From NCBI RefSeq assembly GCF_021347895.1, contig NC_067123.1:5151828-5215827 (forward strand): a DNA stretch of 64,000 bases. The letters are read 5' to 3'. This DNA comes from Acanthochromis polyacanthus. Taxonomy: Eukaryota > Chordata > Actinopteri > Pomacentridae. Position 1 is the first letter of the stretch. Each line of letters opens with the position of its first letter. A program made the position numbers and the translations under genes. This document shows, piece after piece, positions 1 to 11,900 of this stretch. The notes under the pieces were generated by a model. It saw nothing but the letters and a program-made list of their open reading frames with translations, did no database searches and was not told the DNA's origin.

Positions 1-266
1 ATGCCTACAGAGCAGAGAGAAGATGAGAACTTCAACAACTTTAACCTTTATTTCTACAGGCAATCTCACTGAGACATGGATCTCATTCTCAAGAGAAGCC
101 TGTCCTCCAGTAACACAACAAAACAACAGTGAGTCACGGACAAACAGCACTGAGGGACCTGAACTAGACAATATAACAATAAAATATAAAAGTGACAGGT
201 TCATGACAAAACACAACAGATACATCAAAATTAACGTGCAGAAGCACCGAGCAATAAAGTTAAAGA
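1..266. repeat. Probable interspersed-repeat tail left of the 29-bp array
   Basis: The stretch around 40-115 (tttatttctacaggcaatc followed by a run about sending and directing 'ctcattctcaagag' text) resembles a fragment that recurs in fish intergenic DNA. The rest is A-rich unique-looking sequence with no convincing coding region. The 102-residue open frame here runs straight into the minisatellite and is not a gene. The identification rests on memory of fish repeat text and is weak. Confidence 0.3.
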
Positions 267-2382
267 GTCATGATGCTGCCACCACCGTGCTTCACCTCAT
301 GATGCTGCCACCACCGTGCTTCACATCATGATGCTGCCACCACCGTGCTTCACATCATGATGCTGCCACCACCGTGCTTCACATCATGATGCTGCCACCA
401 CCGTGCTTCACATCATGATGCTGCCACCACCGTGCTTCACATCATGATGCTGCCACCACCATGCTTCACATCATGATGCTGCCACCACCGTGCTTCACAT
501 CATGATGCTGCCACCACCGTGCTTCACATCATGATGCTGCCACCACCATGCTTCACGTCATGATGCTGCCACCACCGTGCTTCACATCATGATGCTGCCA
601 CCACCGTGCTTCACATCATGATGCTGCCACCACCATGCTTCACATCATGATGCTGCCACCACCGTGCTTCACATCATGATGCTGCCACCACCAAGCTTCA
701 AATCATGATGCTGCCACCACCAAGCTTCAAATCATGATGCTGCCACCACCATGCTTCATATCATGATGCTGCCACCACCATGCTTCAAATAATGATGCTG
801 CCACCACCGTGCTTCAAATCATGATGCTGCCACCACCGTGCTTCACCTCATGATGCTGCCACCACCATGCTTCAAATAATGATGCTGCCACCACCGTGCT
901 TCAAATCATGATGCTGCCACCACCATGCTTCATATCATGATGCTGCCACCACCATGCTTCATGTCATGATGCTGCCACCACCATGCTTCATGTCATGATG
1001 CTGCCACCACCATGCTTCAAATCATGATGCTGCCACCACCATGCTTCAAATCATGATGCTGCCACCACCATGCTTCAAATCATGATGCTGCCACCACCGT
1101 GCTTCACGTCATGATGCTGCCACCACCGTGCTTCACGTCATGATGCTGCCACCACCGTGCTTCAAGTCATGATGCTGCCACCACCATGCTTCATATCATG
1201 ATGCTGCCACCACCATGCTTCATATCATGATGCTGCCACCACCGTGCTTCATATCATGATGCTGCCACCACCGTGCTTCAAATAATGATGCTGCCACCAC
1301 CATGCTTCATATCATGATGCTGCCACCACCATGCTTCATATCATGATGCTGCCACCACCATGCTTCATATCATGATGCTGCCACCACCATGCTTCAAATC
1401 ATGATGCTGCCACCACCGTGCTTCACGTCATGATGCTGCCACCACCGTGCTTCAAGTCATGATGCTGCCACCACCGTGCTTCAAATCATGATGCTGCCAC
1501 CACCGTGCTTCAAATCATGATGCTGCCACCACCGTGCTTCAAATCATGATGCTGCCACCACCGTGCTTCACATCATGATGCTGCCACCACCGTGCTTCAC
1601 ATCATGATGCTGCCACCACCGTGCTTCACATCATGATGCTGCCACCACCGTGCTTCACATCATGATGCTGCCACCGCCGTGCTTCACATCATGATGCTGC
1701 CACCGCCGTGCTTCACATCATGATGCTGCCACCGCCGTGCTTCACATCATGATGCTGCCACCGCCGTGCTTCACATCATGATGCTGCCACCGCCGTGCTT
1801 CACATCATGATGCTGCCACCGCCTGGCTTCACATCATGATGCTGCCACCGCCTGGCTTCACATCATGATGCTGCCACCACCGTGCTTCACATCATGATGC
1901 TGCCACCACCATGCTTCACGTCATGATGCTGCCACCACCGTGCTTCACATCATGATGCTGCCAGAACCGTGCTTCACATCATGATGCTGCCACCACCGTG
2001 CTTCACATCATGATGCTGCCACCACTGTGCTTCACCTCATTATGCTGCCACCACCGTGCTTCACCTCATTATGCTGCCACCACCGTGCTTCACGTCATTA
2101 TGCTGCCACCACCGTGCTTCACACCATGATGCTGCCACCACCGTGCTTCACACCATGATGCTGCCACCACCGTGCTTCACATCATGATGCTGCCACCACC
2201 GTGCTTCACATCATGATGCTGCCACCACCGTGCTTCACGTCATGATGTTGCCACCACCGTGCTTCACGTCATGATGCTGCCACCACCGTGCTTCACGTCA
2301 TGATGCTGCCACCACCATGCTTCAAATAATGATGCTGCCACCACCGTGCTTCACATCATGATGCTGCTACCACCATGCTTCT
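267..2382. repeat. 29-bp minisatellite array, about 73 units, apparently derived from a Tc1-like transposase segment
   Basis: The unit on the plus strand is atgatgctgccaccaccg followed by tgcttcacatc, 29 bp, repeated head to tail for about 2.1 kb. Variants cluster in blocks: caccgcc units at about 1671-1860, and aaatc, atatc, acgtc or ctcat at the junction position elsewhere. On the minus strand a unit reads GTG AAG CAC GGT GGT GGC AGC ATC ATG, that is V-K-H-G-G-G-S-I-M. This is the conserved motif just after the middle of Tc1-family transposases. The intact Tc1-like transposase at 18222-19274 has V-K-H-G-G-G-S-V-M at this place. Because 29 is not a multiple of three, the array cannot encode a repeated peptide in one frame. 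A three-unit version still joined to Tc1 flanks lies at 4195-4505. The origin is an inference from matching motif and spacing. Confidence 0.93.
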
Positions 2383-2850
2383 GGATATTTAACAAGGTTA
2401 AGTTCTGCAGTTAGTCATACAGATTAGTCAGGTTATTGTCCATAATTAATAACACTGGAGGTTCTCAGCTATAATATGAATTATAGTCAGGTAAAGTTGT
2501 ACTTTATATAGTTATTGAAGGGTTTTATGCTAAATATAAAAACTTATATAGGTAAATTAATACCAAAAACAACACTGTGGGGTCTTAACCTTGTTAGATG
2601 AATTTGTAAAATCAGTCATACTCTTTTTTTTTTCCACAAGAAAGCACTTTAAATGACCTGAGTGAATAACTGTGAATGAGACATTTAGGTTGAATTTGGG
2701 CAGTTTCACTAAATCACATTTTAAACATTATTTATTTTTACAAAAGCAATGATTGCATGCCTTTTAGAGGATGCTGTAATTATCATCACTGTGATTAAAC
2801 TGACTAAACCCTGATGATGTGTTGAGTCAGTCCAGGAAGCTCAGGTGTGT
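2383..2850. other. AT-rich intergenic DNA, nothing recognised
   Basis: Single-copy-looking AT-rich sequence between the 29-bp array and a promoter-like segment. I see no open frame with splice signals, no structured RNA and no clear repeat beyond a short T-run near 2625. Confidence 0.4.
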
Positions 2851-3320
2851 TAGTTATAGTTAGCAGTTAGCAGTTAGCAGCTACAGCAGCTTAAAACCTC
2901 CTCAGCTGTTAAAAAACTGTTTAAATGAACCGTTCAGCAGCCGGAAGCTTCAACACGCACACAGTCTGAGCTCTGGCGGTAAAATAAGTTCTTCGTGGAG
3001 GTTTTAGAGACAGTTAAAGGTTCTTCAGACAGAACCGGTTTAGTTCAGGACTTTAACTGTCAGCAGGTAGCGGACCATTAGCTCACATGTTCGGCTAACA
3101 AAAACTCCGACTCTGTTTATTCTGTAGATTTTAATGTTCAGAGTGAGCTGTCGACTTTACAGTGCAGAGATTGAAGTTCTTCATCTAACAGAACAGATCT
3201 TAAGGTGTGTCTTTACCTGCGTGACGCTGATTTATCTCTTTGTTGACATGTCGAGTCCTGTTCTGCTGGAGGAGCTCAGCGCCGCAAGCATCGCGAGATG
3301 TTATGCCGGGACGCGACTAG
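2850..3320. promoter_or_regulatory. Promoter-like segment with ETS-type and CTCGCGA-type motifs
   Basis: This is locally GC-richer than its surroundings. It holds an ETS core (ccggaag, about 2941-2947) and a CTCGCGA-type core in atcgcgagatg (about 3291-3301), both typical of vertebrate housekeeping start sites. On the minus strand a good donor, CACGCAG|gtaaag, lies near 3220. It is preceded by a short ATG-containing stretch without a long frame, so it could be a non-coding first exon reading leftwards. In human 8q24 the next gene past SLC30A8 is MED30, but I could not recognise a med30 coding exon here. Treat as a candidate only. Confidence 0.25.
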
Positions 3321-4194
3321 GGGCCTTAAGACTTGTAGTAGAGGCGCAAATATTTTACAATACTTTCTTTAATTCATTTGCGATTTTCACCAGGAGAAAC
3401 ATCACAACCGATACTAACGGTGTAATTTAATATAGCATTTTTAGACTGCTTTTAATGGATGCATTCCGTAAGTTTTTTTTTATTTTTAAAAAGAAAAAAA
3501 AAAACCTTTACGGTAAATAAGGGCGCACTTCAGTTCTGTGCAGGTTATGTGGCAACAGCGCCACCTCATGGATTCTGTTCATATAACTCCATCAGCTGTT
3601 CATCATCTGTTCAGCATGTTTCTGACCCATCACACTTATTTCTCTCTTTGTTCATTAAATCACAATAAATCCAACATACAGCCGGAATACTTTCACAGCC
3701 ACCAGAGTTCAAAATAATTTCAAACACAAGAGATTTCATAATCAGACAGCCAGACAGCACATAGAAACAATCTCTTACTTCATGGATTCTTCTTCCACAT
3801 GTTTTTAAATTACATATATGTATATAAATAGAATCACAAATGTATAAGTAAAGTTTACATTTTCTCACAAATGTTGCTTTTTGTTTTGTTTGTTTGTTTT
3901 TACATGGCAAGCTGTTAAAATACGTGGTTACAATAACTGTAATTCTTCAAATATTTTTTTCAAAAATGAAAGCATTAACTTAAAGTTTAATAGTGCAAAT
4001 ACTATTTATAAACTCAGTTTCTATTTCAAAAAAGAATTCTGTCACCTCATAATTTTTCCCTTTATTGCTTTTCAATTTTGAATCATCTGCAATTTGGTTT
4101 GATTGTTTTGTTTAGAATTTATAAAAACAAAGAACAAGAAAAAAGTTCTTTCATGTCAAAATGTAAACAGATCTCTTCAAAGTGATGCCAAATA
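3321..4194. other. AT-rich intergenic DNA, nothing recognised
   Basis: A/T homopolymer runs (about 3472-3500) and AT-rich sequence. Short open frames on both strands have no family resemblance and no splice context. Confidence 0.4.
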
Positions 4195-4505
4195 TTTCAC
4201 CCCTTTGCTTCACGTTATGATACTGCCACCACCATGCTTTGCATCATGATGCTGCCACCATCTTGCTTCACATCTGGATGCTTCCACCACCATGCTCCAC
4301 AACAGGGATGGTGTGTTTGTGGTGATGTTCAGTATTTGGTGTCCATCAAACATAGAATCTCGTCTGATGGTCTAAAAGCTCCATTCTGGTCTCCTCACAC
4401 CAAAGAACCTTCTTCCAGGTGACTTCAGAGTCTCCACATGTCTTCTGGTGAACTCTAGTCCAAATTTAAATTAATTTTTCCAACAGGGTCTTTCTCTTTG
4501 TCCCC
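4195..4505 (-). mobile_element. Decayed Tc1-like transposon fragment with a three-unit expansion of the 29-bp motif
   Basis: Read on the minus strand this is the middle of a fish Tc1-like transposase gene full of stops and frameshifts: a segment matching the region before the first catalytic Asp, then the stretch leading to the H-G-G-G-S motif. The H-G-G-G-S coding segment occurs three times at 29-bp spacing (about 4210-4300), with gccaccaccatg or a one-base variant in each. This is the same unit as the 2.1-kb array at 267-2382, still attached to recognisable transposon sequence. No terminal inverted repeats are visible, so the piece is an internal relic. Confidence 0.7.
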
Positions 4506-4510
4506 ATAAA

Positions 4511-4660
4511 GCAGGGGTGTCAAACTCCGTTCCTGGAGGGCCACTATCCTGCATGTTTTAGATGTTTCCCTCTTCCAACACACCTGATTCAAATGATCAG
4601 CTCATCATCAAGCTCAGCAGAAGCCTGATAACGAGCCTGATCATTTGAATCAGGCTTTTT
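4511..4660. mobile_element. Truncated palindromic MITE-like repeat
   Basis: It starts gcaggggtgtcaaactc and runs through ggagggccac, gttttagatgtttccc and ccaacacacctgattcaaat. It then partly folds back (gatcatttgaatcaggc near 4639-4655 is the complement of the inner arm). This is a very common fold-back repeat in fish genomes. The outer right arm is missing, so this copy is incomplete. A related fragment (gggccggattgg ... gtttgacgcccct) lies near 4.45 kb left of the utp23 start, at about 44538-44593. Confidence 0.6.
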
Positions 4661-5771
4661 AGGTGAAGAATGGATAACAGCTGCTGAAGTAACTTCTTTC
4701 TCTTAATTATTCTGGGCAATTTCATTGTTTTTACACATGTAAATGTCAAAGAGGAAACACATTATCTTTGATAAATCGAGGCTCTTTTTTGCAGTGTTTT
4801 GTTATACAGTGCATCCTGCAGCTTCTGCTCTTCTAACAGCAGAATTACTGCTCTGACTCGCAGAAACTGGAAATCAGAGCTTTATTGAAAAATGGACGCC
4901 TTCAGGCTGGAGTGGGGCTGAAAGCAGATTAGGATGCTATTACTTAATTTACATCATTCCTTCATATTTGGGGTTACAGGCTGGATTTCAATTTCCTTTT
5001 ATCTGCAACACAGTTAGCGTAATAACAGCCTGAAGTCATTACTTCCACTTTCTCTCTCAAGTTCACCTGACTGACCGCTAGAACAGCAGAATCAGAGCAG
5101 TTTAACTTTACAATCATCTGTGTTTATTTAGAAGGAAGCAGTGATGGAGGATACAGGTATGAATTAATGTTCTGTGGCTGAATTACACGTCTGATATTAA
5201 ACAAGGAGTTTTAAAAACGACTCTTCTTTCCTGGAAAACTGAAGTTTGTGGCTGTACGAACTCTCTGTCTGGTTCACCGTCACATACTCAAATGTACATT
5301 TATGGAATATTTGACCCAAAGGGCAACAATCATTTTTCTGCAGGATCTGTTTAATGTAACAAATTTTGATTAAAGTTTAATACTGTAAATATAAAATATT
5401 GCTAAAATTAACTAATATTTTTGTCAGTAAACTAAAAAAAAAAAAGGTACTGATTCTGTAAATTTGCAACAAATGTGTATTAATGAAAAAAATATATTTT
5501 TAGGGGATTATGTTTTCCGTTATTTTACTGCTGCAGGATCATAGTTTTCTACACTTTTTGTTTGATTTAGTGTGATAAATATGAGTCCTGAACTCCTGAG
5601 AGCTTATTGATTATCACTGATCAGTGGAAAGAGAAACAACAAGAAGTACTGATCAAATCAAAGCACACTGATAGAAAACGTATTGATTTAATCAGTTTTT
5701 CATGTTGATGAGATCAAGCCTCAGTGAGACTAAATGTCAAAGAAGAGGTCTGGATTCAGAATAGATTAAAG
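4661..5771. other. Intergenic DNA downstream of slc30a8; possible conserved non-coding segment near 4800-5060
   Basis: No coding region. The segment around 4800-5060 is balanced in composition, free of repeats and homopolymers, and holds TAAT-type homeodomain cores (for example ttacttaattta near 4940). It looks unlike the decayed AT-rich DNA on either side. Whether it is conserved cannot be judged from one sequence. The remainder (5060-5770) is AT-rich and unremarkable. Confidence 0.25.
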
Positions 5772-5777
5772 TTTATT
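5772..5777 (-). terminator. Poly(A) signal of slc30a8
   Basis: TTTATT on the plus strand is AATAAA on the minus strand, 163 nt past the slc30a8 stop codon. It is the first canonical signal downstream and gives a short 3' UTR. Confidence 0.65.
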
Positions 5778-5939
5778 GTACAGTACATTTGTCATTTCAG
5801 TTTCATAGTAAATACGTTTAAAAGCAAAAACAGATAAAACCTCGTACAGGACAAACGATCTTTTCCCCTAAAACCAGCCGAGCTCCCGCTGATATAAACC
5901 TGATTCACAGTGAAACGGCAGCAGAACCTCCTGCAGGTT

Positions 5940-8900
5940 CTACTTCTTGGGGTTCTCGCACAGAGAACATCCAGGCTTCAGGTCGGCCTGCCGCTCCATC
6001 TGGATGGTGACCGAGTGGAAGTTGTAGGAGGAGAAACAGACCTGAGTCATTTCTCTGAGGACCGTCTGAGCATCCACAGTCTCATCTGGAACCACAGGAG
6101 CGTTACGATGGGATTAGATATTCAGCAGAGAACCTGATTACTGGAACTAAAAACACTAATTTAATGATGAACACATCTACGTGGATTTTAGAGTTTCCAC
6201 TGCTAAACTATCACCTTTGAATATAAATTATTAATCATCTATTGTCTTCACTGTGGATCTTTTAATCCTCTAAACCTTAGAAACCACCAGCAGGTTTGAA
6301 ACGTTGTCTTTAAAAAAAACAGCAAATGACACCATTTATCAGGCAGAAACTGTAAAAACAGAAATAACTGCATGATGTTTAACTTCCAAACAGTCCCTAT
6401 ACTGCTAATCTAACATGTTCAATCAGGAAACAAAATCTTAAATCACTTTATTCTAAATACCTCGTTTAAAAAAATGCTCGAAACAGATGACGGAAAAAAA
6501 CAAAATTCTGAGTAAAGCCAGGACTAACTCAGCTGAGACCAACAGTGTTTCCTCAGAGAGACTGAGAGGAAAATCAAAGCGATTTGTCAATAAATAAATG
6601 CAGTATGACTCAGAAACAGTGAACAGAGGAGCAAGTTGTTGGAGATTCATTCACCATGGTGAAACATCTCAAGTGTTAAATAATGATTTAACCACAGAGT
6701 GAATCCTGTCTACAGATTGTCCTGGTATTTTCTGGGTGTTAAATGATGACGATGTCAAAATGCACTTTTTAAAGTTTCCCTAAAACCTTTCCAAAAATGA
6801 CAATTATGTCCAAAACAATTCAAAACATGTCCAAAAGATCTCGCAACTTCTCCAAAAAAGGTGTCTTCTGTCCTTTCATTGTCTATAATTGTTCTGACCA
6901 ACATGCTGACATGAGGCCTGAAAGTTTACCCAGAATGCACTTTGAAAGTTTTCTCTGGTGAATTATCAGAAAACAGAAACACAACCACAGTACCAATGAT
7001 TGTTTCTATGACTCTGTGTCATTAAACTGTAGTTTTCAAAATATTTATAGAATGAAGGTAGAACTTTGATCACTAAATAAAGTTACTGTGGAGAATCAGA
7101 TGATTCTGAGGAGGTTTAGGGGAAGTTTTTAGACTCACAGCTGCTTCCCAATCATTTCCATTCAGCTTTTTGATATAAACCTGCATTAGCTTAAGCTCTC
7201 GTATGCTTCAGTGTTATTTTCAGAGAAGATAAAGTTCCCTGGTGTCCTCACCGATGGCGACGTGAGCGGACAGAACCGCCTGGTTGACAGTCAGAGCCCA
7301 GATGTGCAGGTTGTGAACAGCTGTGACTCCTTTAACCGCCAGCAGACCGTCTCTGACCTCCGAGTACTTCACGCCTGACGGGGTCCCTGAAAACACACAG
7401 ATAAATAATGAAAACACACAGATAAATAATGATAATCAGACATGGTGGAGATGCTGTAGCGTCTCCATGGTAACAGGACGTAAAGCCTCACCCTCCATCA
7501 GCACTATGAGGATGTCCTTGATGATGGTGAAGGTGGTGCAGAGGACCAGGACGGAGAACAGGAAGGTGCAGATGGGATCGGCGATCTTATACTCCGGCTG
7601 GAGGAGAAACAGGAAGCAGAACGTCTGAGTTCTTCTGTTAATGACTAGAACTCGTATAACCTGTGGAGCATCTTTCGTGCGTTTCACAGTCAAACAAATA
7701 ACTGCTGTAAAACTTGCAGTAACCAGATTAATGTAACTTCTCTAAATGAGAGTTAAAAGCTGGTTAATATCAACCATTTTCAGGCTGAACCCTACTTTAA
7801 TCGTTATAAAACTTCCTGCGGGAAGAAGAAACGACCAAAGTGCTGATTAAAGGCCTCACTGATGGTTAACAACATCATCTATTAGAAATACCAGCCCGAA
7901 GAATATTAAACCAAACAGACGTTCTCCTCAGTTCTAAGAGGAACTCTGAAGAGCTGAAAATAAATCAGGAATTTATCAATGAGAGCCTCAGTAAACTGCA
8001 AAAATACTAATTAATACAAAGACCAGTGACTAGTTCTAGAAGAAATTCATACTGTTTGGAGTTTTTCTGTTGATTTATATTATTAAACTTCAGTCTAGAT
8101 GGAGTTTATTACTTTACATTAGAATTTATGATGGTTTATGAGATGAAGCAGCAGCTGCTGACATTTAGTTTTATTCTGGGGAAACACAGCATCATAAAAC
8201 ATCTACTGGAGGGGAGGATCTAATAAAACCTGATCTGAATGTGTTTTATATTTAGAATCTGTTCTACATCAGACTGCAGGAGAATCTTAAACTTTACCAA
8301 ACATGTAGATTCATAATGTAATGTCTATTTTAAATGATTTTACCAGAACGTTTTATCTAAGTGTATTCATCTGTCATCAATCTGTCTTTAAATATTCAAC
8401 ATCTGCTCTCTGAACTCATTAATGTGCTGGTTGAACTCGTTAAATCGGAGCTTGGTGTTTCTTTAACGTGCTGGTTTTAATTTAAACTCGTTAAATCAGA
8501 GGTTGTTGTAACCTTGAAGAAGATAATCAGGGCGCTGATGAACACACTGAAGCTCTGCAGAAGATCTCCAACGACGTGGACGAACGCTGCTCGAACGCTG
8601 GCGTTGGCCTGCTGAGTCCTCCGACCTGAAAACAGCATTAAACCGGTTAAACTCTGGATTAGCACCTGAAATGGACTAATGTAAAAATACAGATATTAAC
8701 AGCAGAGTTCAGTTTTTAAAGTTAAATCTGAAAACAAGAATGAACGTTAGATTAATAATTAAAACCTGAACAAAAAGGTTCAAACAGACCAGTTCTGATT
8801 TGCATGAAAATTTTATCTCATAAAATATGGATATTTATACAGATATTTGTGAAATTTTAGCTTCATGTATTGAGATTTTTGGTTTTTATTTCCTGTTGAC

Positions 8901-11900
8901 CCAATTTCAGCAGGTTTTTCCTCTCATTCAAATTTGAGGCTCAAAAATGAGTAAAACAATAATCTTTATCTCATTTATGGAGCACCTTTCAAGCTACAAG
9001 GTGATTCACAGCAGCAGACCTAACAGACAAATTATAAAATTTGAATTTAGATGAGATGAGATTAGAGGAGATGGGATGAGATAGGGTGATATGAGATAGC
9101 ATGAGAAGAAATGAGATAGGACAAGATGAGATAGGACAAGATGAGATATCATAAGGATAAATTAGAAGAGATGAGATAGGATGAGAAGAAATGAGATGAG
9201 ATGAGCTAAGATGAGATGACATATGATTAGATGAAATGAAATGAAATGAGATGGGATGGGATGTAATGGAATTAGATTAGATGAGATGAGATGAGATGAG
9301 ATGAGATAGCATGAAAAGAGACGAGATGGGACATAAGGAAATGAAATGAGATGAGATGAGATAAGATGATACGCAATGAGATAGAATGGGATGAGGTGAG
9401 ATAGCATGAGAAGAAATGAGATAAGATAGCATGAGAAGAAATAAGATGAGAAAAGAAGTGATGATATACAATTAGATGAGATCAAATGAGATTGGATGTG
9501 ATGAGATGAGATGATATGAGATGAGATTGAGGCTGAAATATGAACAGCAGTATCTGAGGAACTATTAAAGATTAAAAAAAAAATTCTCTGTTATTTCTCA
9601 TTTCATTGATTCAGAATCTGTAATATTGGACAGTAGATCAATAACCTCTGATTAGGGAGAAGTTGAAATATGAAAAACATTAAGCTGGTATGAAAAATTC
9701 TATCTTTGATGAGGTAGAAGTGAACTAGTGAACGAGTGGTATTTTCTGAACCACATGTAGCTTAATGTCACAATAATACAATAAGAAATAATTGGTAATA
9801 AAAAAAAGTTATTTTAGTCAAACTTTTATCACTGATTGAGCAGGTTTGACAAGTAAGAACTGAAATCTTGGTAGATTCCAGGTTGTTCCAGAGTTTATTT
9901 TATCTCTGACAGTATTTGATATCTGAAGATAAAATGTCTTCCTAAATATTCACACTTAAGTGACTCGGTTTGTGGACCAGAACCTACCATGGTTGTTCTG
10001 GTTGCTTTCAGAGTCTCTGCAGTGGTTCTGGTGTTTTCCGTCACCGTGTCCATGTCCATGAGAGCTGATTCCTCCGTGACTGTGTCCGTGACCTGACTGG
10101 TGAAGAGTCACCGCCATGCTGAGGACAAACACCAGATGAGATCAGAGCGAGAACATCTCCACAACCAACAGCAGCTGTATCAACCACTAACATGATGTTT
10201 GCCACCACAGCGCAGCCGGCCGTGATGAGCATGACGTTTCCCTCGATGGTGAAGTCGTTGTTGAGGAGTCGCTCCACGGCCAGGTAGACCAGGACACCTG
10301 TAACCACCCAGATGGTGAAGACGGACAGCAGAGCTCCTAGGATCTCTGAGGATACAAGAAACAAACACCAAAGAAGAACACAGTGAGTTCTGATGTAGAT
10401 GTAGAGACAGCCTGAGCTCTGGACTGTTTATAGAATAAAAATCATTTTATTTATGGAGCACTTTTCAAGCTATAAAGTGAGTCACACTAGCAAAATTCAC
10501 AGACAAATTATAAAATCTGAATTTAAAAGGGAAACGAGATGAGATTTGATGAGATGGGGTGAGATGAGATGAGCTGAGATAGGATATGATGAGATGAGAT
10601 GAGATGAGATGGTATTTAATGAAATTAGATGAGATAGAATAGGCTCCAGCACCCCCGCGACGGTGTATAGAGAATGGATAGATGGATGGATAGAATGGGA
10701 TAGGATAGGGTGAGATGTGATGAGATAGGATGAGCTGAGATGAGATGCAATAGGGTGAGATGTAGTGTGATGAGATAGGATGAGCTGGGATGAGATGTAA
10801 TGAAATTAGATGAGATGAGATAGAATGGGATAAGATGAGATGAGATATGATGATATGCGATGAGAAAGTATGAGATGGGATATAATGAAATTAGATGAGA
10901 CGAAATGATGAGATGAGATGTCATGCAACGGGGTGAGATATACTGTGATGAGACAGGATGAGATGCAATGTAATGAAATTAGATGAGATGGGTGATATGA
11001 GATGATATAGAATGAGATAAAACTTTATTTTTCAGGAAGTAAATTCTTGTGTCAGATATAATTTAGAGAAAAAAAGGCCATAACAGAAAATGCAGTACCT
11101 AGAAGTAGAAAATCAACAAGATATCAGTTCAATATGAAATAACTAAAATGAGGCTAGTAAAGAACAGTCAAAAGCAATGCTAGAAATTAGATTGAGGTAG
11201 TCTGTGAAATCACACATAATTTTAAATAGTGCACTTGAAAAATGAAATGCTGCACTTAAAAAAACAACAACACAATGTTAGAAAAGGTCAATAATATTGT
11301 TGAAATAAACAAAAAACAGATCAAAGGAAATAAAAGTTTTTAAATAATTGAACAACATGCTAAAAATCACATTGATACGAGTCCCAGTTCTAGTAGAAAT
11401 GCTGTTTTTAATTCCTTCAGGAAACATAAAGTTGAATTCTACATCTTAACAGTATTTTTATAAAAGATTATTCTGGTATCAAATATGGAATCTTTGTTGA
11501 TTTATTGAGTGACTCTAAACATGAAACAATAAGTCTGAGCTCAGGTGTTTTCAGGTGGATTCCTTCTTCCCGTTTACCTGCTCGATGCCAGCCATAGCTG
11601 AGTCTGTGAGTCGCTGGTTTGGACGACAACCAGAGCGACAGCAGGCTGATGATGAAGCTGGTCACATCCACCAGCAGGTGGGCAGCGTCGGTCATCACGG
11701 CCAGGCTGCCGGCAAAGTACCCACCTGGAGAACATACAGGTAGAAGCAGGGTTTAATACAGCAATATATTACTGGAAAATACCCGAATGACACCTGTAGG
11801 GACACACAGGTAACCATAAGGGTTTAATAGTGATCGAAATACCCGAATTACACATGTAGAGACACACAGGTAACTACAGGGTTTGATTAATCATTTCATA

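Noticed and set aside
267..2382. CRISPR-like regular repeat array
   Set aside because: Units are contiguous with no unique spacers, and the context is a vertebrate genome; it is a minisatellite.
9162..9485. Ser/Leu/Ile/His-rich minus-strand open frames over the gatga repeat
   Set aside because: The frames exist because the repeat unit lacks stops in that phase. They sit in an slc30a8 intron and have no start context or homology.
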